47,032 nucleotides of DNA from Bacteroidota bacterium (GCA_024280115.1 JAJRQT010000058.1:1-47032); one strand, 5' to 3'; positions 1-9,270 are shown, counted from the first letter of the stretch. The notes: generated by a model from the sequence alone, not told the origin. Program-made: numbers and translations.

Positions 1-95
1 GTTTAACCGGAGAAATCATAGGATTTCAATCTTAGATAAAATTATTGAAAGATGTGTACTACATGAACCTGTGAGCTATGCAATGATTAAATCAA

Positions 96-1301
96 ATGCG
101 ATCTAAATGGGTAACCCTATTTTTTTATTTGTTATTCATATTAAGTGTTGGCACCTGCTTTTCTCAATCCAATTTTCAAGAAGGGTATATAATTAACTTA
201 TCAAACGACACAATATCCGGATTTATCCATAATAAAGTGAGTTTAAATAATTTGAAGAATTGTCGGTTTAAAACTCGCTTAGATAGTGAATTTGTAGATT
301 ATTCTCCAAAAGAAATTAAAGCATTTAGGATTTATAGTAGCGGGTACTATGTTTCTTTGGAGATTGATATCGATGGTAACAAAGATATTTATTTTGTTGA
401 AAAGTTAGTTGAAGGTATAATTGACGTGTTTTATTATTCTGCTTTTAATAAAGGTTTTTTCTTAATACGTACTGAAAATGGTGAATTATACGAATTGAAA
501 AATACCCAAATCGAAGTGACAACGGATGAAGGCAGTTACACAAGACACAAAAAGGAATACATCAGCATGTTGAGATATCTATTTAAAGATAGCCCGAGCG
601 CACTAAAAAAAGTTGACCAATTACCATTTGAATCTAACGCCATTATTGATATTGCTCAAGACTATCACAAGGATGTTTGCACAGAATACGAATGTATCAT
701 ATATACCAAAGAAAAAGTTAAAATGAAGATTGATTTTGGGTTGTATGCTGGATATTCTTTTTCAAGAACATCTTTTGAAGGCAAATATGTCAAAATGTTT
801 AATGGTGAGTTTTATGAGAGTAATGATTTATTGATAGGTATATTTTCCAATTTAATGGATCCGAATATCAGTAATAAATTCAGCCTTCAACTTGATTTAG
901 CCTGGCAAGAAGGTAATTATTCTTCAGATTCATCAAGCATTAATATTTCATATTTAAAAATACCGCTATCAGTAAAATATACATATCCAGGTAAAAAGAT
1001 CAAGTCGTCCTTTTTAGTTGGTATTGCATATAACCATTGGCTCAATTTTAAAGGCCAAAATTTGGTCCCAGAATACCTTTCTGGAGAGGCAATACAAACA
1101 CAAAGAAATCAAATTGGATTACATACCGGAGTTGAAATCTCTTACATGTTTACTAAAAAACTCGGGATATTTTTTCAAGGAAATTTTGAATATTATTCTG
1201 GAAAACACTTCAATTATTGGACAAATGATGGCCTTGATTTTAATGAATATGTACGTTCTAAAACAAGTTTTCTGAGCATTTCATCTGGCTTGAAATTTTA
1301 A
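96..1301 (+). CDS. Hypothetical secreted outer-membrane beta-barrel protein
   Basis: I do not recognise a specific family. The 401-residue product begins with a clear signal peptide (basic start, hydrophobic residues 6-20, then CFSQSN), so it is exported. The first half is soluble-looking and contains 'GYIINLSNDTISGFI', a type of opening seen in many uncharacterised Bacteroidota envelope proteins. The last ~190 residues alternate hydrophobic and polar residues in short strands and end in an aromatic-rich strand finishing in Phe ('SISSGLKF'), as expected of a small outer-membrane barrel of the PF13568-like type. It stands alone and is convergent with the sulfatase gene. The ATG at 96 is used because it is followed directly by the signal peptide. 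Function unknown. Confidence 0.7.
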   Translation: MRSKWVTLFFYLLFILSVGTCFSQSNFQEGYIINLSNDTISGFIHNKVSLNNLKNCRFKTRLDSEFVDYSPKEIKAFRIYSSGYYVSLEIDIDGNKDIYFVEKLVEGIIDVFYYSAFNKGFFLIRTENGELYELKNTQIEVTTDEGSYTRHKKEYISMLRYLFKDSPSALKKVDQLPFESNAIIDIAQDYHKDVCTEYECIIYTKEKVKMKIDFGLYAGYSFSRTSFEGKYVKMFNGEFYESNDLLIGIFSNLMDPNISNKFSLQLDLAWQEGNYSSDSSSINISYLKIPLSVKYTYPGKKIKSSFLVGIAYNHWLNFKGQNLVPEYLSGEAIQTQRNQIGLHTGVEISYMFTKKLGIFFQGNFEYYSGKHFNYWTNDGLDFNEYVRSKTSFLSISSGLKF

Positions 1302-1585
1302 ACATTAAAAATGCTTCGAATATATTTTGTTTGATTTTGGTGTGTTATCTTATGAACACTATTTAGCAATAGGTCTAATTGTGACATTTGAGATTGTGCT
1401 TGTATTTTGGTGTTGTACTTACTATTTTGGAAGTTTTTTTATCCCATTTTGAGATTATATTATACCGTGGAGTTCCATATCCGGGACTTCCCATAATAGG
1501 ATATTCATTCCTTACAAATTAATGTTGTCTCACTCAAAGATTATTTCAAAATAAAAGCACATCATAGAACAGCCTGTGAAACATC
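1302..1585. other. Convergent intergenic region, imperfect hairpin
   Basis: This gap lies between two convergent genes. The only structure I see is an imperfect inverted repeat at about 1468-1490 (GGAGTTCC, short spacer, GGGACTTCC, with one bulged base) without a T-tract. It could end transcription but is not a textbook terminator. Confidence 0.3.
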
Positions 1586-3139
1586 TTAATAATTTGACAC
1601 AAAATTGTCCTTTCGAACATTGCCATCTGCATCAACCTTATATCCCTCCGGGTCTCCTCCTTTCCATGTCAGTTGGGGCAACATCTTCGATAGAACCTTC
1701 CGATGATTATCTATAATTTTTTTATTTTCCTTTTTGTAAGCTGCATTGTTCCATTCATTCGGATCTTTCTCGTGATCGTATAGTTCTTCAAGATTAATTT
1801 CAGGATAATAAATATACCTGTATCGCATACTTCTTACAGCGTGTCCTATGATCGGTTCTTTGGTCCAGCTAAATTGGTAGCTGGTTACAACTGGTGAAGT
1901 CTCGGTTTCCGGATCCTTTATTTGAGGTAGCAGACTATTTCCATCTAAATGTGATGGTTTATCAAATCCTGCCAGATCGACAAGGGTTGGATATAGATCA
2001 ATCAAACTCACCGGCTGATTACATTTGCTGCCGGCTCGGGTTAATCCCGGAACTGAAATAATTAAGGGCACATGCGTTGACCTTTCCCAAAGGGTGAATT
2101 TTTCGATATTTTCTTTTTCACCCATGTGCATGCCATGATCTGACCACAAGACAACAATCGTATTTTTTGCATACTCGGAATTCTTGAATGCATCTAACAA
2201 GCGACCCACCATGGCATCGGCAAAAGTAATAGAAGCAGCATAAGATTGAACCACTTTTTTCCATTGATTATTGTCAACCACCCAACGATGTATCCATCTT
2301 CGGCCATGATCAAAGGCATCTTCAAGATCATCCTTCTTGCACTCCGGTAAAACAATATTTTCAAGAGGATACATATCAAAATATTTCTGAGGTACTTCCC
2401 ATGGATCATGTGGTTTCCAAACTCCGGTAGCCAGGAAGAAAGGTTGATCGTGTTTTAGGGTAAGTTGATATTTGGCCCAATCTATGACATGATAGTCCGC
2501 CATCTTTTCATCGGGAACGGGTATAGGACCCCATGTCCACCATCCACCTTCTCCTCCGGGCCGCCCTTCATTATTTACCTCTTCAGGATAAATAACTTCT
2601 TGCGGTGCACGTATCTGATATGGGTGTGAAATATACGCACTGGGGTAATAAAAATCCCAGTTGGCAGGTTCTACCTGGCTGGTTGGCGCCCATGGTGGCG
2701 CCTGACTATGATAAATCTTACCGGCTCCAAGGGTTTTGTAGCCTTGATTTTTAAAAAATTGCTCCATAGTTACGACATCTTTTAATGCTTCAAATTCCCG
2801 CCATTTGGGCCCATCTCCCCAATATACATTTTCAGCACCTGATCGGGTGTGATGCACACCTGTGAGAATGGCTGTCCGCGCTGGTGCGCAAGCTGGTGCC
2901 GGTGTATGTGCATTTGTAAAAATCATCGATGAAGCTGCGAGACGATCAATATTTGGTGTATGAATTTTCATACCTGGATAATTTCCTAAAAAACCAACCC
3001 AATCATTCATATCATCCACCGCAATAAAAAGAATATTTGGCTTTTCATTCATATTATTTATCTGTGCATTTCCAATGTGACTAATCCACAAACTAGTAGC
3101 TATTGTGAATAGTTGAATTTTTATAAGAATGTTTCTCAT
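1586..3139 (-). CDS. Secreted sulfatase (arylsulfatase / iduronate-2-sulfatase-like)
   Basis: Predicted to hydrolyse sulfate esters, probably on a sulfated glycan, in the periplasm or outside the cell. Numbering from the ATG at 3139 gives 517 residues. Residues 1-26 form a signal peptide ending GNAQ. Residues 33-46 carry the metal-binding start 'PNILFIAVDDMNDW', and C84 lies in CAPAR, the C-x-P-x-R signature whose cysteine is oxidised to formylglycine. 'WSDHGMHMGE' is the typical C-terminal-half metal motif. A longer reading frame starts at 3271, but it would bury the signal peptide 44 residues in, so I use 3139. There is no SusC/SusD pair, other sulfatase or anaerobic maturase nearby, so the substrate cannot be inferred from context. 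The DDMND start and overall length suggest the iduronate-2-sulfatase-like branch. Confidence 0.85.
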   Translation of the reverse strand: MRNILIKIQLFTIATSLWISHIGNAQINNMNEKPNILFIAVDDMNDWVGFLGNYPGMKIHTPNIDRLAASSMIFTNAHTPAPACAPARTAILTGVHHTRSGAENVYWGDGPKWREFEALKDVVTMEQFFKNQGYKTLGAGKIYHSQAPPWAPTSQVEPANWDFYYPSAYISHPYQIRAPQEVIYPEEVNNEGRPGGEGGWWTWGPIPVPDEKMADYHVIDWAKYQLTLKHDQPFFLATGVWKPHDPWEVPQKYFDMYPLENIVLPECKKDDLEDAFDHGRRWIHRWVVDNNQWKKVVQSYAASITFADAMVGRLLDAFKNSEYAKNTIVVLWSDHGMHMGEKENIEKFTLWERSTHVPLIISVPGLTRAGSKCNQPVSLIDLYPTLVDLAGFDKPSHLDGNSLLPQIKDPETETSPVVTSYQFSWTKEPIIGHAVRSMRYRYIYYPEINLEELYDHEKDPNEWNNAAYKKENKKIIDNHRKVLSKMLPQLTWKGGDPEGYKVDADGNVRKDNFVSNY

Positions 3140-3377
3140 GAGTATTGTCTTAAATATTGAATATATCGATTCTATGAATCGCTCAAGGTAAATAATATTT
3201 AATTCAGGGCGTAATGATGGAGCAGCATACCTAGGGCAAACGGGTTTGAAGCAAATTAATAAAAATACCATGTTCTGTGGCTCACAGACCGAGGCACGAG
3301 ATGTTAAATTTTTCTAAACCCAATTGCCCTGGCAGCATACCGCTTACCATAGATTTTATAAATGTATTTTCCTTCAT

Positions 3378-4094
3378 TTATAAGGTTAATTTTTCTTCAA
3401 TTTTGACGAACTCAGCTTTTGTAAGAAGTTTTTGAGCCAAAGGGAAAAGAATATTATCTTCTCTGTATATATGTAATCTAAGAAGTTCAATAAGTTCAAT
3501 ACCACTGTTATAAGCTACATCATTAGTTAACATTCGTGAATGTTGATCAGGAAGCCTGGCTGCCAGACCCAGAAAGTTGAAAGTAAGTGAAGCGAGTTGA
3601 ATGAACTTCACATGATCATCTTCCATCAGATCAACAGGGGTTTTTGGAATTGGTTCTTTGCTGTGTTCACCAGATTCAATCAATCGCTGTTTAAGGATTG
3701 GGAACAAATGTCTTTCTTCTTTACGATTATGGACTAAGATATCGTCATCAAAAAAACTAAAAAAAACTGCAAATGAATCATTGATCTCTTTTGTTATTTT
3801 AAATCCCTCCCTATGAAATGCGATCAATGCAGCTTCAAAATTTTTCAATTCCCCGATTACATCATTATGCTCATACATCAAAGATTTAAGACTTTCGGCC
3901 ATATTATCCGGATCGACATCCGCAATGGCATATTTGGGGTCATATGCCTCCGGTGGATCCATTGGGGAAGACTCCTCTTCAGCCTCTATCCCTTTATCCA
4001 CAATTCTTTTTAGGTGGTCCACTTCCTTCTTTTCGGTATCAATAGCTTCATCAACCCTTTTACCTGTCGCGGTGTCAATGATTTTATATTTCAT
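3378..4094 (-). CDS. Hemerythrin-like di-iron protein
   Basis: A 238-residue cytoplasmic protein with no signal peptide. After a charged N-terminal segment (1-65), the rest fits a four-helix hemerythrin/HHE domain with likely iron ligands H76, H122 with E126, H161, and H208 with E212 ('LHIYRED'). Relatives bind O2 or NO, or repair iron centres damaged by nitrosative stress (YtfE/DnrN-type proteins), but this one is not clearly a member of that group. It is the last gene of an apparent operon with the two nitrate/nitrite transporters, 70 bp after narK2. This suggests a role in coping with nitric oxide or in O2/NO sensing during nitrate respiration; that role is inferred from context. Confidence 0.75.
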   Translation of the reverse strand: MKYKIIDTATGKRVDEAIDTEKKEVDHLKRIVDKGIEAEEESSPMDPPEAYDPKYAIADVDPDNMAESLKSLMYEHNDVIGELKNFEAALIAFHREGFKITKEINDSFAVFFSFFDDDILVHNRKEERHLFPILKQRLIESGEHSKEPIPKTPVDLMEDDHVKFIQLASLTFNFLGLAARLPDQHSRMLTNDVAYNSGIELIELLRLHIYREDNILFPLAQKLLTKAEFVKIEEKLTL

Positions 4095-4164
4095 CCCTGC
4101 ACATCATTATAAACACAATTAATAATTAGTTCTTCTTTCCACAAAAATAAAAACTATTTCCTTA

Positions 4165-5766
4165 TCAGGGATTTTTAATTTCTGCTTTCGGTCCCTGGTA
4201 AAACCACCAGTTGAGAAAGAGACAAATCAGGTAATACACCGCAAAGCCATAGAGTGCATATTCAGGATTCCCCGCTTTAATTTGCTGACCAAATACTTTT
4301 GGAATAATAAAAGCGCCGTAAGCGGCAATCGCAGAAGTCCAACCTAGAACAGGGCCAGCTTGTTCTTTGCTAAATATATAGGGGATACTCCGGAAAGTTG
4401 ATCCGTTTCCAATTCCTGTTGTGATGAAAAGAATCATGAAACATCCGAAGAATGGCCACCAATATTGTTCCGGAGTCGCACTTTCTTTTGCCTGAAGAAT
4501 AAAATATGCTACCGCTAATGTAGCGAGAATCTGTGCGATGGTACTAAAAGTAGTTACTTTGGCTCCGCTATTAATTTTATCAGAAAGCCAACCACCGACC
4601 GGGCGTATCAAAGCGCCCAGTACAGGGCCAATAAAAACCCACATAAGAAAATTAGGTGCATTTGGATTTATATAAGAAGGGTCTGCTGAATCTGAATAAA
4701 CAAATACATCCTGACACAATTTTGGAAATGCCGCAGAAAAACCTATAAAGGATCCAAAAGTCATTGTGTAAATAATTGTCATAATCCAGTTATGCTTATT
4801 ATTGAATATTGCAAACTGCTTATTCAGGTTTTCTTTGATTTCACTGGGAGTCAGATACTTCATTAGCATCACAGTCAGGACAATCACAATTGGAAGCACA
4901 ATCCACATATTTACACCCAACCCTACCAGGAGATAAGCCCCGATACCCGCCGAAATCAATCCCAATCCTACCAATAATAAAGTTTTGGAGATCCCTGTTA
5001 TGGTATTTGGTAACTTTGGTGTGCCCGTAACAACATTATTCATCCCTATAAAGGCCGCAATAGCAGAAATGGTTAATACTGGCACCCACACCCATCCTGC
5101 ATTCTGAATGCCTGACAAGGCCTCACCCCTTACAATGACACCATCGCTATTGAGTGCACCAAAAAGAGCAAAACCGACAACCCATGGAATAGTTTTTTGC
5201 ATCACACCAACTCCCAGATTACCAATGCCTGCATTTAGCCCGAGCGAAGTACCTTGCATGCGCTTGGGAAAAAAGTAACTGATGTTGCTCATAGAAGAAG
5301 CAAAATTTCCTCCGCCAAAACCCGATAGTGCCGCAAGGATTGCAAACGTCATGTAGGGAGTATTGATATCGCTTAGGGCCATTCCTACACCTACTGCCGG
5401 AATTAACAACAGTGCCGTAGTAATTGATATTACATTTCGCCCACCTCCAATACCAATAAGAAATGAGTTTGGAATTCTCAATGTAGCTCCTGCCAAACCT
5501 GCAATAGCAGGCAAAGTATAATACAGGCTGTTGATCTCCTTAAGTTTTTCGGTCACCTGATCGGGGCTCATGTCGGGTGTAATCATGCCGAAGTTATAAC
5601 CAAACTCTTTGAGCTTGGTGGCGATGATGCTCCACATGATCCAAACAGCAAATGCCAGGAGTAGGGCAGGGATTGAGATCCATAAATTTTTTGTGGCAAT
5701 TTTCTTTCCGGTAGATTCCCAGAAGGATTCATCTTCTACATTCCAGTTGTTAATGTTTGTGGACAT
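4165..5766 (-). CDS. narK: NarK2-type nitrate/nitrite transporter (MFS)
   Basis: Inner-membrane major facilitator of the NarK/NarU branch, expected to exchange nitrite for nitrate. The N-terminus 'SFWESTGKKIATKNLWIS' matches the E. coli NarK start closely. R97 (in LRIPNSF) and R388 (in LIRPVGGW) correspond to the two substrate-binding arginines. The nitrate signatures appear as 'GFGGGNFASSMSNISYFFPK' (149-168) and 'GIGNGSTFRS'. Residues about 262-304 add two hydrophobic segments not present in E. coli NarK, giving about 14 membrane spans. It lies 37 bp after the narK1-type gene and before the hemerythrin gene, all on one strand. Confidence 0.92.
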   Translation of the reverse strand: MSTNINNWNVEDESFWESTGKKIATKNLWISIPALLLAFAVWIMWSIIATKLKEFGYNFGMITPDMSPDQVTEKLKEINSLYYTLPAIAGLAGATLRIPNSFLIGIGGGRNVISITTALLLIPAVGVGMALSDINTPYMTFAILAALSGFGGGNFASSMSNISYFFPKRMQGTSLGLNAGIGNLGVGVMQKTIPWVVGFALFGALNSDGVIVRGEALSGIQNAGWVWVPVLTISAIAAFIGMNNVVTGTPKLPNTITGISKTLLLVGLGLISAGIGAYLLVGLGVNMWIVLPIVIVLTVMLMKYLTPSEIKENLNKQFAIFNNKHNWIMTIIYTMTFGSFIGFSAAFPKLCQDVFVYSDSADPSYINPNAPNFLMWVFIGPVLGALIRPVGGWLSDKINSGAKVTTFSTIAQILATLAVAYFILQAKESATPEQYWWPFFGCFMILFITTGIGNGSTFRSIPYIFSKEQAGPVLGWTSAIAAYGAFIIPKVFGQQIKAGNPEYALYGFAVYYLICLFLNWWFYQGPKAEIKNP

Positions 5767-5770
5767 AACT

Positions 5771-5804
5771 TATTTTTTAGGTGTTTCTATTTTTTAGGTG
5801 TTTT
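5771..5804. repeat. 17-bp tandem duplication between the two narK genes
   Basis: Two adjacent 17-bp units (5771-5787 and 5788-5804) of TATTTTTTAGGTGTTT plus one variable base match at 16 of 17 positions. They fill nearly all of the 37-bp gap between the narK genes and touch the narK1 stop codon. This looks like a recent slippage duplication that lengthened the spacer. Confidence 0.8.
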
Positions 5805-7399
5805 TACTTCTCATCTATTTGGTGTTCAAAAACTTCGTCTTCTTCATAAGCCATGTCTTCAGAAAAAGCATCCTTTGGTTCTTTAAGAAAGATCAGGCAA
5901 TAAATAAAACTCAATGCAGCACCTCCGGCAATTATGAAAAAAAATGTTTTTGCATCTACTATTGAATATACTACAAGATATATTACGGCTCCTACATTTC
6001 CATAAGCACCTGCCATTCCAGCAATCTGACCTGTCATTTTCTTATTAATTGAAGGTATCACGGCAAAAGTGGCTCCTTCAGCTCCCTGAACAAACATAGA
6101 TGCACTTACCGTAATTATAATTGCTACTACCAGCCACCAAACCCCTTTGAATGTCGGTACGATTGTGGCAAGTCCATTATCATCTACAGGGCCGTACTTT
6201 CCTATTAATCCCATCCCCAGAAAACCAATAGCGATACCAACCATATATATCAACATGGTTCTTTTTCTATTAGCCATTTTATCAGAGATATAACCCCCAA
6301 GAGGGCGGGCAAACAGGTTTACAAATGCAAAAGATGATGCAATTATACCGGCAAAAGTTGCAGTCATGATCATATTACCACGAGGGCCGGTGATGCCGGC
6401 GAAAACTGTTTCAAAAAACATTGGTAGCATAGAAACCACTGCCAGTTCAGCGCCAAAATTAGCAAAATATGTACTGTTAAGGGCCGCCACACTGTTCCAG
6501 GAATATTTATCTTTTTCGGGTACTCCAGCCTTTAAGTAAGGCAAGTTTACTTGTAGAACTTTAATTACATGAACAATGTAAATAACTGTAAGAATTCCAT
6601 AAATGCCATATAGAGTGCCGGTTGAAAGTATAGGTTCTCCATCCATCTTTACACCCCCGATTTTCCATGCCAAAACGCCCATAGCGCCAACGAGCGGGAA
6701 TGACCATAGCAAGTATTGAAACAAATCTATATAAGAAGTCACCATCATTGGTTCTGCTTTCTTCGTTTTTAATATTGTTTTGCCTTGAGGCGCATCCCGA
6801 ACTAAAAAATAGTAAGCAAATCCATAAACAACTGATACCAACCCATTTACAGCCATGGCGTATCTCCAGCCATTGGCTCCAAGACCGAGCCATTCTTCCA
6901 TTACAGAAATTGCCACCCATGGGAGGGTCATAGCAGCAAATGCAGAACCGAAATTTCCCCAGCCTGCATAGAACCCTTCAGCTCTGCCGACCATTTTTGG
7001 AGGAAACCACTGAGCTACCATCTTAATGCCGATAACAAATCCAGCTCCGATAGAACCGAGAATTAATCTAGATATAAGCAGTTGCATGAAAGAGTCTCCA
7101 AAAGCAAAAACTATTGCGGGAATTCCCATAATGACCATTAGAGCAGAGAAGACTATTCTCGCTCCGTACTTATCAATTAAAGTCCCGACTATTATCCTGG
7201 CAGGTATGGTGAGTGCTACATTACATATAGCTAAGATTTTTATGTGTTCCCTGGTCAGCCATCCAACATTGCTGAGCATAGTCGTTGCCAAGGGCGCCAT
7301 GTTGAACCAAACATAAAATGTAATAAAAAAAGCGATCCATGTCCAGTGCAATACTCTGATCCGCTCTTGACTAAAGTCGATCAATTCAGGTTTTTTCAT
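5804..7399 (-). CDS. narK: NarK1/NRT2-type nitrate transporter (MFS)
   Basis: Inner-membrane major facilitator of the NarK1/NRT2 branch, typically a nitrate:proton symporter. Near the N-terminus it has 'TWIAFFITFYVWFNMAPLA' and 'IPARIIVGTLIDKYGAR', which are hallmark segments of this branch. The nitrate signatures are 'AEGFYAGWGNFGSAFAAM' and, near the C-terminus, 'GQIAGMAGAYGNVGAV'. The 531-residue length includes two extra central hydrophobic segments, as in the neighbouring narK2-type protein. It is first in a three-gene operon with narK2 and the hemerythrin-like gene. Some bacteria carry these two NarK types fused in one protein; here they are separate genes in tandem. An ATGAT-N4-ATCAT dyad lies about 270 bp upstream. 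Confidence 0.9.
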   Translation of the reverse strand: MKKPELIDFSQERIRVLHWTWIAFFITFYVWFNMAPLATTMLSNVGWLTREHIKILAICNVALTIPARIIVGTLIDKYGARIVFSALMVIMGIPAIVFAFGDSFMQLLISRLILGSIGAGFVIGIKMVAQWFPPKMVGRAEGFYAGWGNFGSAFAAMTLPWVAISVMEEWLGLGANGWRYAMAVNGLVSVVYGFAYYFLVRDAPQGKTILKTKKAEPMMVTSYIDLFQYLLWSFPLVGAMGVLAWKIGGVKMDGEPILSTGTLYGIYGILTVIYIVHVIKVLQVNLPYLKAGVPEKDKYSWNSVAALNSTYFANFGAELAVVSMLPMFFETVFAGITGPRGNMIMTATFAGIIASSFAFVNLFARPLGGYISDKMANRKRTMLIYMVGIAIGFLGMGLIGKYGPVDDNGLATIVPTFKGVWWLVVAIIITVSASMFVQGAEGATFAVIPSINKKMTGQIAGMAGAYGNVGAVIYLVVYSIVDAKTFFFIIAGGAALSFIYCLIFLKEPKDAFSEDMAYEEDEVFEHQIDEK

Positions 7400-7872
7400 A
7401 ATTATTTTTTAAAAAATAAAATTTATCTTAAAAGTAACTGGCTCGCCCAAAACATATGATGAGCCATACAATAATTTAAAATATTAACAAACGGTATCGG
7501 GCAGAAGATTTACTACTGTGACAAAACTTCAAATGTAACTTCCTTGAATTTGAACTTTGACGTTTTATAAAGAGAAACTCTGTCAGCAATTAAGCTCAAT
7601 TTCTTATTGTATAAATGTATTTGTCACTGTTTTGCTTTTCAATGATGCCAAATAGTTACGGATATGATACAGATCATGTTTGGAAAAATGAAACCTCGAA
7701 TGCATCATATTTCAATTCGCATGATCCTAATCATAAAAATTATAAATACGCTACAATACCTTAGGATTGATTTTGCATAATAGGAAGATTTAGAAACTTG
7801 TCTCTTGTAGAGTTCCGTTGAGGTGAACATTGAAAATTCATTGAGAGATTGTAAATATTTAGATTGAATTGT
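7400..7872. other. Divergent promoter region between narK1 and the regulator cluster
   Basis: A 473-bp non-coding, A+T-rich region between divergent genes. It holds one perfect dyad (listed separately). On the minus strand there are two candidate Bacteroidota -7 elements for narK1: TACATTTG at 7530-7537 (full match to TAnnTTTG) and TACATTTA at 7612-7619 (one mismatch, about 59 bp from the dyad centre). I see no RNA gene or small coding region here. Confidence 0.5.
7664..7677. promoter_or_regulatory. FNR/Crp-type dyad, ATGAT-ACAG-ATCAT
   Basis: Perfect inverted repeat of ATGAT with a 4-bp spacer, the same arrangement as the E. coli FNR box (TTGAT-N4-ATCAA) but with A/T at the outer positions. 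Identical half-sites occur before the nar operon, the nrf operon and the second Crp/Fnr gene. It probably controls narK1 to the left, but could also act on the divergent gene at 7873. Confidence 0.7.
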
Positions 7873-8340
7873 ATGAAGGAATTGGATCAAAGTACTTTTG
7901 AAAGTGCCGAACTAATCGAGCAGACATTTATATACTGGTTTTCGGACCATGGACACGTGCGCACGCCATTTCCAGATTACATACACTACAATCTTAAAGA
8001 AAAATCAACTGAGTTATTTTTCAATTGGGTTTCTGAATTAGACCCAAAAGCAAAAGATGAAATAAACGATCAGATAATTAGTGAAAAGTTTGAGGAAATT
8101 ATTTTTGAAACTGCTACCGGCATGGTTAAAACCGAGGATGAACGAATTACGATATTATATCCATTTCTTCCGCGAATCGGGGATAATATTCAAAATGAAA
8201 CTAAAAATCCATCAATGGATGAAAGTATTGTAATTGATAGATATTTAGTAAAAGAGGGAGATTTATCCTATCTTAAAATAATACTTAATAATGCAGTGAC
8301 CAAAGATCGTTGGGAAACAAAATTTGAACTTCCGGTATAA
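7873..8340 (+). CDS. Uncharacterised small acidic protein
   Basis: I do not recognise this family. The product is 155 residues, acidic, without signal peptide or membrane segment, so probably cytoplasmic. The N-terminal half looks helical (many E, K, L, with 'YWFSDHG' and 'FFNWVSELD'); the C-terminal part contains 'LYPFLPRIGD' and looks more strand-like. The reading frame is open from a TTG at 7864, but the ATG at 7873 is the more likely start. It precedes the FNR-like gene by 67 bp on the same strand and sits across from the narK operon, so a role in nitrate respiration or its regulation is possible by context only. Confidence 0.65.
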   Translation: MKELDQSTFESAELIEQTFIYWFSDHGHVRTPFPDYIHYNLKEKSTELFFNWVSELDPKAKDEINDQIISEKFEEIIFETATGMVKTEDERITILYPFLPRIGDNIQNETKNPSMDESIVIDRYLVKEGDLSYLKIILNNAVTKDRWETKFELPV

Positions 8341-8407
8341 ATACTACGTCAGGAAACCAAATTGAAAATGTAAATCATTAATTATAAATAATGTAATTTT
8401 TATTGAG

Positions 8408-9130
8408 ATGCGAACAGCTATAGATGAAATTTTGAACCCAAGTTGCGCGACATGCAAAGAACTAAATAAACTATTTTGTGGGCTTAGTATATCAGACAGG
8501 GATATCTTTTCTCAAAACAAAAGAAAGAATATATACAAAAAAGGACAAGTGATATACTATGAGGGGAATTATCCTCAGGGGCTATTTTGTATTTACAGTG
8601 GAAAAATAAAAATATCAACTATTGGCCGAAAAGGAAAGGAGCAGATAGTAAAATTTAAAGGCCGTGGAGAGGTGTTAGGATACAGGGCCTTACTCAACGA
8701 TGAACCTTATAATGCAACCGCAACAGCTATTAGTGATTGTGAGGTATGCCACATCTCAAAAAACACTTTTTTAGAAACATTGGAAAAGAGTAAAAATCTG
8801 TCATTAAACACCATCCGGTTGCTATCCAACGACTTAAAGGAATCTGAACAGAAATTAATAAACCTTTCGCAAAAACCGGTAAAAGAAAGGGTCGCCGAAG
8901 CACTGTTATTATTGAAGAAACATTTTGGGCTAGAAAAAGACGGCAAAACCATTGAAGTTAACCTGACAAGGCGAGAAATTGGAGAAATTGCTGGAATAAC
9001 TACCGAGACAACCATACGGATATTATCTGAATTGAGTAAAGAAAAAATACTCAGATTAACTGATAAAAAAATCAGTATAATGAACTTACAGCAACTTGTG
9101 AAGATTGGCAATAACAATTCTAATATTTAG
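8408..9130 (+). CDS. FNR-like transcription regulator with N-terminal cysteines
   Basis: Crp/Fnr-family regulator of 240 residues: cyclic-nucleotide-type sensor domain (about 30-125), dimer helix (about 128-155) and winged helix-turn-helix (about 187-212). The N-terminus has C13, C16 and C24 (CATCKELNKLFC), resembling the C-x2-C-x5-C cluster ligands of E. coli FNR. C111 or C114 in 'CEVCHISK' falls where FNR has its fourth ligand, C122. This supports a [4Fe-4S] oxygen (or NO) sensor. In the recognition helix, E200 and R204 match FNR E209 and R213, which read the TGA core, but the S212 position is isoleucine. It is the best candidate to bind the ATGAT-N4-ATCAT dyads in this window; I see no such dyad just before the gene itself. 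Confidence 0.88.
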   Translation: MRTAIDEILNPSCATCKELNKLFCGLSISDRDIFSQNKRKNIYKKGQVIYYEGNYPQGLFCIYSGKIKISTIGRKGKEQIVKFKGRGEVLGYRALLNDEPYNATATAISDCEVCHISKNTFLETLEKSKNLSLNTIRLLSNDLKESEQKLINLSQKPVKERVAEALLLLKKHFGLEKDGKTIEVNLTRREIGEIAGITTETTIRILSELSKEKILRLTDKKISIMNLQQLVKIGNNNSNI

Positions 9131-9144
9131 TTTTTTGATGCCTT

Positions 9145-9158
9145 CGGGAATTTTCCCG
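9145..9158. terminator. Short hairpin after the FNR-like gene
   Basis: CGGGAA-TT-TTCCCG starts 15 bp after the stop codon. It lacks a following T-run, so it is at best a weak or factor-assisted terminator. Confidence 0.3.
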
Positions 9159-9223
9159 CCTCGTCTTACCGAGATCTATTCGCCACATATTGTGACCTTC
9201 CATATTTCTAATCAGTTGGACTT

Positions 9224-9237
9224 ATGATATAAATCAT
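9224..9237. promoter_or_regulatory. FNR/Crp-type dyad, ATGAT-ATAA-ATCAT
   Basis: Perfect dyad upstream of the second Crp/Fnr gene. A TAACTTTT at 9260-9267 (one mismatch to the Bacteroidota -7 element TAnnTTTG) ends 36.5 bp from the dyad centre. That would place the dyad near -41.5, the class II activator position. It is inferred to be an activation site for the downstream regulator gene. Confidence 0.7.
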
Positions 9238-9270
9238 TGCAATACTGACTTAGCGCCAATAACTTTTCAT

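Noticed and set aside
3140..3271. Upstream extension of the sulfatase gene
   Set aside because: It would place the signal peptide 44 residues into the protein; the ATG at 3139 starts directly at it.
3356..3383. A+T-only inverted repeat TTATAAATG / CATTTATAA at the end of the hemerythrin gene as terminator
   Set aside because: Stem is weak, overlaps the stop codon and has no T-run on the minus strand.
8707..9117. 136-residue reading frame on the minus strand
   Set aside because: Fully antisense to the FNR-like gene, serine/phenylalanine-rich shadow with no domain.
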